NCBI RefSeq assembly: GCF_032999765.1 | Contig: NZ_CP136051.1 | Location: 1,154,417-1,218,416, forward strand | Source of the DNA: Imperialibacter roseus | GTDB taxonomy: Bacteria > Bacteroidota > Bacteroidia > Cytophagales > Cyclobacteriaceae | Direction of reading: 5' to 3' | DNA length: 64,000 nucleotides | Shown: piece by piece, positions 25,440 to 33,946 of the stretch | Layout of the letters: each line of letters starts with the position of its first letter | How positions within the stretch are numbered: position 1 is the first letter of the stretch | Program-made: the position numbers and the translations under genes | The notes under the pieces: generated by a model | Told to the model about the DNA's origin: nothing | What the model saw: only the letters and a program-made list of their open reading frames with translations | Databases searched by the model: none

Positions 25440-25586
25440 TTATTTGTCCTTTTTGCCTTTGGTCTGATTTGGTTCTTGTTTTTCAGGTCTGGGAAAAGCC
25501 TTGTATTCCTCCCGGAGTTCGGGACTGTCATTGAAGCAGACTGGGCTGGAAGGTTTTGGGCTAGTTTTTTTTCTGTTATCTTTCAT
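25440..25586 (-). CDS. Small basic protein overlapping the antitoxin gene, unknown
   Basis: This 48-residue frame starts at an ATG that overlaps the end of the antitoxin gene by 11 bp. The product is Lys/Pro-rich (KDNRKKTSPKPSSP ... KQEPNQTKGKKDK) with a central SPVCFNDSPELREEYKAF. It does not look like a PIN, RelE or other toxin known to me. An alternative upstream start (25631, GTG/TTG type) would extend it. It is kept because it is coupled to the antitoxin and fills the space where a toxin would be expected; the call is uncertain. Confidence 0.4.
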   Translation of the reverse strand: MKDNRKKTSPKPSSPVCFNDSPELREEYKAFPRPEKQEPNQTKGKKDK

Positions 25587-25800
25587 ATAGCTCATCACGA
25601 GTAAAACTTGAATTTCTCGTCTGAACCCCAATTTGAGATTGAAGGGTTTTAAGTTTTTGACTAAGAGAGTGGTTGTCGCCTGTCACCATCTTTTTTAGAA
25701 ACTGAACAACCACTTCATTTAATGTTGTTCCATGTTTTTCAGCATAAGCTAAACTCTTCTCATAGAGTTCGTCGGCTATCTTAATGTTTATACTCTTCAT
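25576..25800 (-). CDS. VapB/DUF6364-type ribbon-helix-helix antitoxin
   Basis: This 74-residue protein begins with the ribbon SINIKIADELYEKSLAYAEKHGTTLNEVVVQFLKKM, a typical DUF6364/VapB-like DNA-binding motif. It ends in FTRDELYER, the tail that contacts PIN toxins in homologues. The expected PIN-domain toxin is missing: the next frame on the strand encodes only a 48-residue basic protein, and the upstream neighbour is a helicase 36 bp away. It is either an orphan antitoxin or part of an unrecognised pair. Confidence 0.75.
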   Translation of the reverse strand: MKSINIKIADELYEKSLAYAEKHGTTLNEVVVQFLKKMVTGDNHSLSQKLKTLQSQIGVQTRNSSFTRDELYER

Positions 25801-25836
25801 GATTCTTTGCGCTGAATATAAGATACCAAATTTTTC

Positions 25837-28065
25837 TCAATTCTGACTTTGATTCCAGATAAAGTGATTGAAAACCGCCCTTATATCGTTGTAGCTATAA
25901 TCATCGCCTAGCTGAACCTTGATAGGAGTGGCGCTGAAATTCTCAGCCTTTTGAACCAATGGAAGTATTTTTTCCACTTTTTCTACTGGAACAAGATCAA
26001 AAATGGAGAGCTCTCCCGTCTTGATAAAATCGATCAGGTGGACTTCGATAGTGCCCACGGCCAATCCTCTTTCCTCGGCTATATCAGCAATGGACTTGCC
26101 CTTTTTGAACAAGTCCATCGATGTTTGCTTACTGTCGCCTACCTTGGCTTTGGGCAGCCGGGGAGGAGGCGGAAGCTTCTCAGCTACTTCCCTGTGATGT
26201 TTGTCGGCTTGCTGCAACACCTGGCTGCTGTCGATTCCCTCGCTTAAGCCTTTGGTTAGCAGCAGAGCCTGTTCAATCAATTGTTGTCGGGCAAGCAACT
26301 GCACCTGAAGTGCGTGTAGTTCTTTCAGGTACTTTTTTATACGCTGCTTTTTCATCATTGAAGCGATATGAGCTTTCAGGGGCTCGAAGACTTCTTCAGC
26401 CATGCGCTTATCGAAATAAGCCTGTGCAGCCGACATGCGTTCGTGGAGCTGAGCGTATCTGTCTTGCTCTGCGTGGGGTAACAAGCCTTGAAGTTGGGCC
26501 AGGAACTTATCCGCCACATCTTTGTGACCAAGCGTGGTTTGCACCATTTTACTGAACAACTCAACTGCTTCTTCTTTATTGGGCACCTGGCGGCCATCAA
26601 AGCCCTTGTAAAAATCGGTCACTTCCTGGCAAATAGTCTGCCATTGAAAGGTAGTCGTCAATTTATTCTCGATGAAAGCCTTTTGCTCGATTTTCAGTAG
26701 AGGCGAAAGCGACTCTTCGCTTTCAGACTGAGCAACAAACTCATTGACTTTATCATCGCTGAGGATGCTTTGCGGCGGAATGGCTGAACGCAAAACCAAT
26801 CCTTCCATATTGGTCAATCGGCTGAGTGCCACATACACCTGGCCGGAAGCGAACGACTGACCAGCATCGATAATCGCTTTATCAAACGTCAAGCCCTGGC
26901 TCTTGTGAATGGTGATGGCCCAGGCCAGCCTCACAGGATACTGCTTGAACCTCCCCATAATTTTTTCGTCAATGCTGTTCTTTTCGCTATTGAAAGAATA
27001 GTGCATGTTCTGCCACTCTTCCTGCACCAGTCGAATCGTCGAATTATCCTCTGGTGTAGAGACAATGATCTTGTCGTTGTCAATACTTTTGACGATGCCT
27101 ATTTTACCATTATAGTACTGCCTTTCTTCTCCCTTGTCGTTCCTGATGAACATCACCTGAGCACCGACCTTCAATTGCAGAATCTCATCGGCAGGATAGG
27201 CCCTGTCGCTGAATTCACCTTCCACTGACGCTTTGAAATTGTAGGTCTTGCCAGGTAGCTTTAAGAGTTCTTCTTCGTTGATGGCATGCGCTTTATGGTT
27301 ATGGGAGGTGAGAGTTATATAGTTTTCTCCTTCAGGAATTCTGAAGTCAGGAAGGAAACGCCTGTTGAGCATGGCCAGCTGTTCTCTGGTAACGGTGTTG
27401 GTTCTGATGCCATTGAGTAGGCCAATGAAGTCCTTTTCCGTTTGGCGGTAAATCTTCTGCAATTCAATGCGCAAGACAGATGCTTCGGACATTACGTGGG
27501 CATCAAAAAAGAAAGGGCTTTTGTAGTGCTCCTCAAGCAAAGTCCACTCATGGTCTTGCACCACTGGCGGCAGCTGATACAGGTCGCCTATCAAAAGCAC
27601 CTGCACGCCACCAAATGGCTCGTGAAATCGCCTGCGAAAATGACGAAGGATCTGATCGATGGCATCGAGCATGTCGGCACGCACCATGGATACCTCGTCG
27701 ATGATCAGCAGCTGAAGCTCTTGCATCAACTTACGTTTGTTGCTGTGCATTTTCATTTTTTGAAACAGCGATAGCTTGTCGTGAGCGCCGTCGGTTTCCT
27801 GCCCCGTCCAATTGCGCTTGATAGGAAGGAAGGGCCCAAATGGAAGCTGAAAAAAGGAGTGCATGGTGACCCCGCCTGCGTTGATAGCGGCTACACCTGT
27901 GGGTGCCACTACCACATAGTTTTTCCCGGTGGTTTCTACAATGTGTTTTAAAAAAGTGGTCTTTCCCGTGCCAGCCTTTCCGGTCAGAAACAAGTGTCTG
28001 CTGGTATGGTTGACAAACGAGGCTGCCAGCTGGAAAAGCTGATTGGATGTGTCTGAATTCTTCAT
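25837..28065 (-). CDS. PIF1/RecD-like SF1 DNA helicase with C-terminal HTH_40
   Basis: This 742-residue cytoplasmic helicase has Walker A TGKAGTGKTT (about 28-37), VVAPTGVAAINAGGVTMHSFFQLP (motif Ia), LIIDEVSMVRADMLD (motif II), LLIGDLYQLPPV (motif III) and the C-terminal UvrD_C_2 region AWAITIHKSQGLTFDKAIIDAG ... QVYVALSRLTNMEGL (motifs V and VI). After a helical linker comes an HTH_40 domain (SIADIAEERGLAVGTIEVHLIDFIKTGEL), also found at RecQ C-termini. I chose the ATG at 28065. The longer frame from 28143 overlaps the ssb stop codon. It lies 77 bp after ssb on the same strand, which suggests a joint role in replication or repair. Confidence 0.93.
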   Translation of the reverse strand: MKNSDTSNQLFQLAASFVNHTSRHLFLTGKAGTGKTTFLKHIVETTGKNYVVVAPTGVAAINAGGVTMHSFFQLPFGPFLPIKRNWTGQETDGAHDKLSLFQKMKMHSNKRKLMQELQLLIIDEVSMVRADMLDAIDQILRHFRRRFHEPFGGVQVLLIGDLYQLPPVVQDHEWTLLEEHYKSPFFFDAHVMSEASVLRIELQKIYRQTEKDFIGLLNGIRTNTVTREQLAMLNRRFLPDFRIPEGENYITLTSHNHKAHAINEEELLKLPGKTYNFKASVEGEFSDRAYPADEILQLKVGAQVMFIRNDKGEERQYYNGKIGIVKSIDNDKIIVSTPEDNSTIRLVQEEWQNMHYSFNSEKNSIDEKIMGRFKQYPVRLAWAITIHKSQGLTFDKAIIDAGQSFASGQVYVALSRLTNMEGLVLRSAIPPQSILSDDKVNEFVAQSESEESLSPLLKIEQKAFIENKLTTTFQWQTICQEVTDFYKGFDGRQVPNKEEAVELFSKMVQTTLGHKDVADKFLAQLQGLLPHAEQDRYAQLHERMSAAQAYFDKRMAEEVFEPLKAHIASMMKKQRIKKYLKELHALQVQLLARQQLIEQALLLTKGLSEGIDSSQVLQQADKHHREVAEKLPPPPRLPKAKVGDSKQTSMDLFKKGKSIADIAEERGLAVGTIEVHLIDFIKTGELSIFDLVPVEKVEKILPLVQKAENFSATPIKVQLGDDYSYNDIRAVFNHFIWNQSQN

Positions 28066-28142
28066 GGAGATCGTGAAGTTAAGAAAGTTGTAAAAAGAAA
28101 CTGGCCGATCAGTTGACCGGCCAGCATTTAAAGTTGATAGCA

Positions 28143-28490
28143 TTATTTCGATGAGCTTCTGTCGCCCAGGAGGAGGAGCTCATTTAGCTGCACTTCGGTA
28201 ATGTACTTCATGTTACCTTCTTTGTCTTCGTAGCTGCGGTGCACCAGCTTGCCTTCCGCCACCAGCTCCGAACCCTTGTCCGTGTACTTCTCGACTATTT
28301 CAGCCACCTTGCCCCAGGCCACTACCTGATGCCATTGCGTTTCTGTTATTTTTTCACCTTTCGCATTGCGATAGCTCTCATTGGTAGCCAGGCTGAACCT
28401 TGCCATTTTCTTTCCACTGTCTGTGGTGCGCACTTCTGCTTTGGCACCCATGTTTCCGATCAACTGCACTTTGTTTTTTAAAGCGTACAT
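28143..28490 (-). CDS. ssb: Single-stranded DNA-binding protein
   Basis: This 115-residue OB-fold protein contains NKVQLIGNMGAKAEVRTTDSGKKMARFSLATNES, TQWHQVVAWGKVAEIVEKYTDKGSELVAEGKL and RSYEDKEGNMKYITEVQL, the SSB signature. It ends after the OB fold and lacks the long acidic-tipped tail that recruits partners in full-length SSB. It is therefore probably a second, short SSB paralogue rather than the main replication SSB. It precedes the helicase gene on the same strand. Confidence 0.93.
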   Translation of the reverse strand: MYALKNKVQLIGNMGAKAEVRTTDSGKKMARFSLATNESYRNAKGEKITETQWHQVVAWGKVAEIVEKYTDKGSELVAEGKLVHRSYEDKEGNMKYITEVQLNELLLLGDRSSSK

Positions 28491-28628
28491 AACTGTAATT
28501 GTTTTGGTTAAAAATTTTTATCTCAGTCGGAAGGCGTTGGCTTAGTTGCTTTTGCCGAACCGACGATACAAAGGTGCAGGGAGCCAAAAACGAAAGCCGG
28601 TTTCTAGTCGTTTACATTCGATAGTAGT

Positions 28629-28650
28629 CGTTTGTAAACGTTTACAAACG
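28629..28650. promoter_or_regulatory. Perfect 22-bp palindrome with nested half-sites
   Basis: The sequence is CGTTTGTAAAC followed by its exact complement. Partial copies of the half-site flank it (AGTCGTTTACA about 20 bp upstream and CGTTTG just downstream). It lies between divergent ssb and the zinc-ribbon gene, 50 bp before the latter's ATG. It is a likely operator for an unidentified regulator. Confidence 0.6.
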
Positions 28651-28700
28651 TTTGTTTTCGGATAATATTGGTGTTATATTGGTGGGTAAACTATTTGATA

Positions 28701-29075
28701 ATGAGTGAAATAGTAGATTCAAAAACCTGCCTGGCTTGTGGGAAACCTTTGCAGGGAAGGATTGATAAGAAATTTTGCGACGACTATTGCCGCAATACTT
28801 ATAACAATCAAACGAAGTCGGCCAGCAACAACCTCGTTCGGAATATTAACAATGCTTTGAAGAAGAATAGGAATATTCTGGAAGGCATTGTGCCGGAGGG
28901 AGAGGTTATGGCCAAGGCCCATAGAGATAAGCTAACGCAGGGTGGTTTTCAGTTTCGCTACATGACGCATACCTATACGAACCGCAAAGGCAATATCTAT
29001 TATTACTGCTACGATTATGGCTACCTGCCGCTGGAGAATGATTGGTTTTTGGTGGTGAAAGGGAGGGAAGAGTAG
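28701..29075 (+). CDS. Small zinc-ribbon protein (DUF2116-like)
   Basis: This 124-residue protein has an N-terminal zinc ribbon C10-x2-C13 ... C26-x3-C30 (CLACGKPLQGRIDKKFCDDYC). A helical segment (NNLVRNINNALKKNRNILEGIV) follows, then a Tyr-rich C-terminal part (FRYMTHTYTNRKGNIYYYCYDYGYLPLENDWFLVV). The ribbon resembles the DUF2116 group. The role is unknown; nucleic-acid contact is plausible. I chose the ATG at 28701 because the preceding in-frame codons lie next to the palindromic region. It precedes a REP-like array. Confidence 0.75.
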   Translation: MSEIVDSKTCLACGKPLQGRIDKKFCDDYCRNTYNNQTKSASNNLVRNINNALKKNRNILEGIVPEGEVMAKAHRDKLTQGGFQFRYMTHTYTNRKGNIYYYCYDYGYLPLENDWFLVVKGREE

Positions 29076-29087
29076 CTTCACTGGTAG

Positions 29088-29588
29088 TAACCTCGGATAA
29101 ATCCAAGGTTATATGGATTGATCGTCGGTGTAGGTGGGTTTTGATTCTTCGGATCCACCCAGAATAAATTCAGGGTTTGGAAAATGGCTCGTGCCTACGG
29201 CACTTTGATTATGGTGATCTAATTGCCAGTGCCATCGGCACGGTTTTCTAGACAGCCTAGAGTTTATTCGAGGCTGATTGGTGATAATGTGCAGCTTTGC
29301 AGAGGGTAACCTTGGATAAGTCCAAGGTTACGGGTATCGATCGTACCTACGGCACTTTGAGTATGGTAATCCAATTTGCCAGTGCCATCGGCACGGTTTT
29401 CTATGCAGGCTTGAATTTATTCAAGGCTGATTGGTAATGATGATGTGCGGATTTGAAGAGTGTAACCTGGGATGAATCCAAAGTTACGGTCATATCATAT
29501 GTCGTACCTACGGCACTTTGAGTACGGCGATGCAATTGATTAGTGCCATCGGCACGGTTTTCTACCTTGCTTGGAATTTATTCCAAGC
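29088..29588. repeat. Three tandem REP-like units of ~150-160 bp
   Basis: Each unit contains the same ordered hairpins: TAACCTnGGATnAATCCAAGGTTA-like, then GTRCCTACGGCAC (29191, 29343, 29504), then GTGCCATCGGCACGGTTTTCTA (29229, 29382, 29543), then a TTGAATTTATTCAA-type stem (29254, 29409, 29569). Spacing between units is 152 and 161 bp. The last stem, GCTTGGAA/TTCCAAGC, ends 7 bp before the transposase stop codon. The 519-bp stretch 29076-29594 contains nothing else. The units look like REP/BIME sequences served by the adjoining transposase. Confidence 0.8.
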
Positions 29589-29594
29589 GAAATG

Positions 29595-30056
29595 TCAAAT
29601 TGGTTCTTTAAACAAATATTCCCTGTCATAATCAATCTCGAATCGTTCCAGAAATTCGATGTATTCTTCAATGAAGCCCTGTTTGTTGTGATGGGCTTCC
29701 TGGTTTTTGATGTAGTTGAACACATTGTTCACCTGTGATTGATTGTATGAAAACGCACCAAAGCCGCCTTGCCATTCAAAGCGCTGTGGGGTGAGCTTGT
29801 TGTCATTGATCCATTTCGATGATTTGGCCTTGGCCGACTTCATGACATCGGAAATGGCCAAAGACGGTTTTAACTGGAAAAAGCAGTGCACATGGTCATC
29901 CACTCCATTGACAATGATGTTCTTGCATCCAGCCTCGTTGATCAGATTACCAATCACCCCCATTAAGTCAGCTCTCCATTCTTTTTGGATGAGCGCCTGA
30001 CGAAATTTCACGGCAAAAACAGTTTGGATATAGACTTTATTGTAGGTGTTAGGCAT
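29595..30056 (-). CDS. REP-associated tyrosine transposase (IS200-like, RAYT)
   Basis: This 153-residue Y1 transposase-like protein has the metal-binding HUH motif in VDDHVHCFF (His55, His57) and the probable nucleophile Tyr104 in AFSYNQSQ. The N-terminal TYNKVYIQTVFAVKFRQALI is the IS200-like start. All catalytic residues are intact. No IS boundaries with a second orf are seen. Instead the gene directly abuts a hairpin of the REP-like array, the arrangement of domesticated RAYT proteins, which cleave REP DNA. Orientation is opposite to the zinc-ribbon gene. Confidence 0.88.
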   Translation of the reverse strand: MPNTYNKVYIQTVFAVKFRQALIQKEWRADLMGVIGNLINEAGCKNIIVNGVDDHVHCFFQLKPSLAISDVMKSAKAKSSKWINDNKLTPQRFEWQGGFGAFSYNQSQVNNVFNYIKNQEAHHNKQGFIEEYIEFLERFEIDYDREYLFKEPI

Positions 30057-30280
30057 AGGATTTTGCTATCACTGATGGTTTAAAATACAGATATCCTGAT
30101 GATTGAACAAATAGATTACCCGCAGATCTTCTAGTAACTAAATAGGCTTGTAACCTTTCTCCTCAACCTAAGTACTCACTCCAGGCCGAAGGGAGGGCGA
30201 GTAACGAAAGTTGCGTGGTTCCTGCAACCCTTTTCTTTCGGACTTGTCACTGGAAATGTACTAGTCAAAAACTCAAACCC

Positions 30281-32647
30281 ATGCTCAAAAATTTTCTTAT
30301 CGTTGCCATTCGTAGCCTTGGCAAAAACCGGCTCTATTCGATTATTAATATTTCAGGGCTTTCGGTAGGGTTCACGTGTAGCCTGCTCATCTTGCTGTGG
30401 GTAGCCGACGAAACCTCGTTCGACTCCTTTCACCCCAAGGCAGACAGGCTGTATCAGGTATGGGGAAACGCCGAGTTTGATGGTAAAATCAACTCGTGGC
30501 GGTCGGTGCCATTGCCGACTTATGAGGCATTGAAGGATGCTCACAGTGGCATCGCCAACACCACCGTGGCCGACTGGGGCGGCAACCACCTGCTTAAGGT
30601 CGGAGAAAAGCGAATGATGCAGCAGGGCTATTATGTCGGGGAAGAGTTTTTGGAAATGTTTGAGTTTCCACTGCTAGTAGGAGATGCTGCAACTGTGCTG
30701 GACGACCCGTCTTCAATTGTCATTACAACGTCTTTGGCCAAGTCACTTTTCGGCGATGCAGACCCAATGGGGCAGGTCATTCGGGTGGACGATAAGAGTT
30801 CATTGAAAGTAACTGGTATTCTCAAAGACATACCCAATAACTCTTCCTTTGAGTTGGAATACCTGATGCCCTGGAAGCACAGAGAAGCTATCAATCCCTG
30901 GGTAGTTGAAAACAAGACCAACTGGGGCAACTACTCTTTTCAGGTATACGTGGAGTTAGTGGATGCATCGAAGCGGCCGGAGGTGGTGGCTGGCATCGAA
31001 AATATGCTTTATGAGCATGGAGAAACAGAACTCATTACAAAGCTGTTTCTTCACCCGCTTTTGAAGTGGAGACTGTACTCCTCATTTGAAAACGGAAAGG
31101 TCACTGGAGGAATGAGCGACTACGTAAGGCTGTTTACAGCAATCGCTATTTTTATTCTTGTTATTGCCTGTATCAATTTCATGAACCTTTCCACCGCCCG
31201 CTCCGAACGCCGGGCCAGAGAAGTAGGAATAAGAAAGAGCCTTGGCTCGAGAAAGGGGCAGTTGATTGCGCAGTTTCTGGGAGAGTCACTCTTTCTGTCA
31301 ATGCTCTCGTTTTTTATTGCTGTGATCATCTCTCTTTTGGTGCTGCCAGCTTACAACAACCTGGTAGAAAAGGAACTGGTGATTGACTTCACTTCATCTC
31401 AGTTCTGGATTTACTCAATCGTTGTGGTGTTTGTAACAGGTATACTTTCAGGCAGCTACCCGGCATTTTACCTCTCTTCATTTAACCCGGTTCGCACCCT
31501 GAAGGGGTCTTTTTCTGTGGGTAAAAGTGGTGCAACACCAAGAAAGGTACTTGTTATCATACAATTTGCTTTTGCCATTATGCTGATGATCAGCACAGTG
31601 GTGATATTCAAGCAAATTGAGCTGGCTAAGAACCGGGAGCTGGGTTATAAGCAAGAGAACCTGATCACCATTCAGAACAATGAAGAGATAGCGAAAAACT
31701 ACTACATCTTCAAAGAAGAGCTGGAGCAGTCCGGTTATGTAGAGTCTGTAACTCGTTCTAACAGTGCCATTACTGATATCAACTCCAACAATTTTTTGGG
31801 CTGGCCTGGTAAGCCGGAAACGCAGCGGGTGATTTTCACAACAATTGCCTGCGAATATGATTACGCCAAAACCATGGGTATCGAAGTGTTGATGGGCAGG
31901 GACTTTTCGAAGGAATTTACGACCGACACTGCCTCCATTGTTATCAACAAAGCAGCTCTTGATTTGATGGGACTGGAAGAGCCGTTGGGCACACCACTGG
32001 ATCTATGGGGCGGCAAAAGGAAGCTCATTGGTGTGGTGGACAATGTGATGATGGGTTCACCTTACGATCCTGTCAAACCTATGTTCATGATTTTGGATCC
32101 CAATTGGACGGATGCCATTACCGTGAGGCTAAAAGCTACGGATGACCTGCAAGCTTCGCTGGCGGTGGTAGGCGACGTATTTAACAAACACAACCCCGCC
32201 TACCCATTTGAATACACTTTTGTTGACGTGGAATTCCAGAAGAAGTTCACCACCATCAATATGACTCAAAGGCTGGCGACTATCTTTTCCTTTCTTACCA
32301 TTTTCATTACAGGGTTGGGACTGTTTGGCCTTGCCTCATTCACGGCGGAGCAGAGGATCAAGGAGATTGGGGTAAGGAAAGTGCTTGGCGCTTCAGTGTT
32401 CAGTTTGGTAGCACTAATTTCCAAAGACTTTACCAAGCTTGTGCTTATCGCTTTTGCGGTGTCTGCCCCAATGGCCTGGTACCTGCTTAGCAAATATCTG
32501 GAGCGTTATACCATTCACACCAGCATCGATTGGTGGATATTCCCATTGGTGGGGGTTGTGGCCCTGAGTTTCGCCCTGGCTATCGTATCAGATCAGGCAA
32601 GGAGGGCGGCGTTGACCAACCCGGCCAGGTCGCTGAGGAGTGAGTAG
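30281..32647 (+). CDS. MacB/FtsX-type ABC permease, 788 residues
   Basis: This protein has the same two-module layout as the permease at 21.7-24.1 kb: an N-terminal helix (about 20-42), a periplasmic MacB_PCD domain, FtsX helices with MNLSTARSERRAREVGIRKSLGSRKGQLIAQFLGESLF, a second periplasmic part, and a final FtsX set with FTAEQRIKEIGVRKVLGASVFSLVALISKDF, ending ARRAALTNPARSLRSE. I chose the ATG at 30281 (MLKNFLIVAIRSLGKNRLYS); longer readings lack the typical start. No ATPase gene is adjacent. The 224 bp upstream hold only an imperfect hairpin (30173-30203). It is clearly a distant paralogue, not a recent duplicate. Confidence 0.88.
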   Translation: MLKNFLIVAIRSLGKNRLYSIINISGLSVGFTCSLLILLWVADETSFDSFHPKADRLYQVWGNAEFDGKINSWRSVPLPTYEALKDAHSGIANTTVADWGGNHLLKVGEKRMMQQGYYVGEEFLEMFEFPLLVGDAATVLDDPSSIVITTSLAKSLFGDADPMGQVIRVDDKSSLKVTGILKDIPNNSSFELEYLMPWKHREAINPWVVENKTNWGNYSFQVYVELVDASKRPEVVAGIENMLYEHGETELITKLFLHPLLKWRLYSSFENGKVTGGMSDYVRLFTAIAIFILVIACINFMNLSTARSERRAREVGIRKSLGSRKGQLIAQFLGESLFLSMLSFFIAVIISLLVLPAYNNLVEKELVIDFTSSQFWIYSIVVVFVTGILSGSYPAFYLSSFNPVRTLKGSFSVGKSGATPRKVLVIIQFAFAIMLMISTVVIFKQIELAKNRELGYKQENLITIQNNEEIAKNYYIFKEELEQSGYVESVTRSNSAITDINSNNFLGWPGKPETQRVIFTTIACEYDYAKTMGIEVLMGRDFSKEFTTDTASIVINKAALDLMGLEEPLGTPLDLWGGKRKLIGVVDNVMMGSPYDPVKPMFMILDPNWTDAITVRLKATDDLQASLAVVGDVFNKHNPAYPFEYTFVDVEFQKKFTTINMTQRLATIFSFLTIFITGLGLFGLASFTAEQRIKEIGVRKVLGASVFSLVALISKDFTKLVLIAFAVSAPMAWYLLSKYLERYTIHTSIDWWIFPLVGVVALSFALAIVSDQARRAALTNPARSLRSE

Positions 32648-32671
32648 GTGAAGCTTCTGAGTTTTGCAATT

Positions 32672-32710
32672 AGAGGTCGTTTCTTGAACTAAGGAACGAC
32701 CTTTCTCTTT
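32672..32710 (+). terminator. Intrinsic terminator of the second FtsX permease
   Basis: A ~14-bp stem (AGAGGTCGTTTCTT / AAGGAACGACCTTT, with two G-T pairs) and a 5-nt loop are followed by CTCTTTTTT. It lies just before the convergent porin gene. Confidence 0.75.
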
Positions 32711-32716
32711 TTTGCG

Positions 32717-33946
32717 TTAAAAATAACTCGAAACCCCAATCTGCACGCCACTGATCAAGGCAGGCGGGTTGCCCAGCAAGTCTGTTTGTTGCATGTATCG
32801 GTAGTTGGCTCTTATCACGGTTTGCGCAGTCGGGCGGAAGCTCAAAGCTGGCACAATAGCCCATAGGTGGTCTGAGATATTGCCGCCTGTCTCCTCAAAC
32901 TTTCCCACATTCCAATCGACATACTCCAGCCTGCAGGCAATATTCAGTACTGCATTGCTGAATCCCAGCATTGGCTGACTTAGCACAGGTTGCACTACAT
33001 CAATAAAGCCCCCTCTCTGCTTGTTGCCGTAAGTCTGACTGTAGGTTTCGGGCACGTCTACCATCACCCAGGCCCATTCACCCACGACATACGTTTTGCT
33101 AAACGGCAGCGTGGTGTTGACGTCCACAGCCAACACATCCAGGCGTCTTTTATCGTCAAGTACAAGGCCGTCGTCTTGAAACTTGTTGAACACGCCGCCC
33201 ATGTACGACAGGCCGATTTCTCCTACCATATTGTGCCTTAGCGCAAGCTTACCGGTAACCAAAGGCCGCCCATTGCTGCTTTCTTCAAACCTGTCCTTGC
33301 TGGCCTTTGAAGCTGGCAGGAAAGTTTTGTTTTCAGCATTGCTGATAATGGAATCGTCGAAGCCATTGGTTACATAAGCTTCGTAGCCAAATGCCCAGTC
33401 ATTCACATATTGCTTGCCATAGAGTCCAAAGCCGACATTGCTCCAGGTGGCGGGCAGCATTTGGGTCATGGCAACCGGACGATCCACAAACTCCCATTTT
33501 GGGCCGTCGTGATTTTGGTTGAAGGCCCCGATTGGATTCATGACCACGCCCCCACGTAAATTAATTAGAGGATGAAAGCTGAAATCCATAGCAGCAAATT
33601 CTATGGAAATTTCTTTACCACCTTCCTCCAGCTCCAATTCCGAGAGGAACTTAATCTTTCTATGGATGGTGGATGCGACAAATAAGGTCATCCTTGGAAT
33701 GCGGAACGTGTGGCCGTCAGTCACACCGTCTTCACCCATGTATTGATAATCAGCTTCGACATACCCACCAAGAGAAACGGGCATTTTTCCCATCTGAAGA
33801 AATGGCCTGTTGTAAACGGCGTCCATGTTCATTCCTTTGGCCTTTGTGGTATCAACCGGTGACCGCCGCAATAAGGTGCTGTCTATTTGGGCTTGTACAG
33901 CTAAACTTAGATTGAAAAATATCAGGGTAATGAAAATGGATTTCAT
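32717..33946 (-). CDS. Outer-membrane porin-like beta-barrel protein
   Basis: This 409-residue protein has a signal peptide (MKSIFITLIFFNLSLAVQAQ) and alternating-hydrophobicity strands throughout: VSLGGYVEADYQYMGEDG, TFRIPRMTLFVASTIHRKIKFLSELELEEGG, INLRGGVVMNPIGAFNQNHDGPKWEFVDRPVA and a C-terminal aromatic residue (GVQIGVSSYF). This pattern fits phosphate-selective porin O/P-like barrels. The substrate cannot be deduced. Its start codon overlaps the stop of the Rieske gene by 4 bp, so both are made together with the dihaem protein. Confidence 0.8.
   Translation of the reverse strand: MKSIFITLIFFNLSLAVQAQIDSTLLRRSPVDTTKAKGMNMDAVYNRPFLQMGKMPVSLGGYVEADYQYMGEDGVTDGHTFRIPRMTLFVASTIHRKIKFLSELELEEGGKEISIEFAAMDFSFHPLINLRGGVVMNPIGAFNQNHDGPKWEFVDRPVAMTQMLPATWSNVGFGLYGKQYVNDWAFGYEAYVTNGFDDSIISNAENKTFLPASKASKDRFEESSNGRPLVTGKLALRHNMVGEIGLSYMGGVFNKFQDDGLVLDDKRRLDVLAVDVNTTLPFSKTYVVGEWAWVMVDVPETYSQTYGNKQRGGFIDVVQPVLSQPMLGFSNAVLNIACRLEYVDWNVGKFEETGGNISDHLWAIVPALSFRPTAQTVIRANYRYMQQTDLLGNPPALISGVQIGVSSYF

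Noticed and set aside
29088-29588. Direct repeats considered as a CRISPR array
   Set aside because: Units are ~155 bp with internal hairpins and similar 'spacers', and there are no cas genes.
29595-30056. A complete IS200/IS605 insertion sequence
   Set aside because: No defined element ends on the far side and no tnpB-like gene. The abutting REP units fit a RAYT better.
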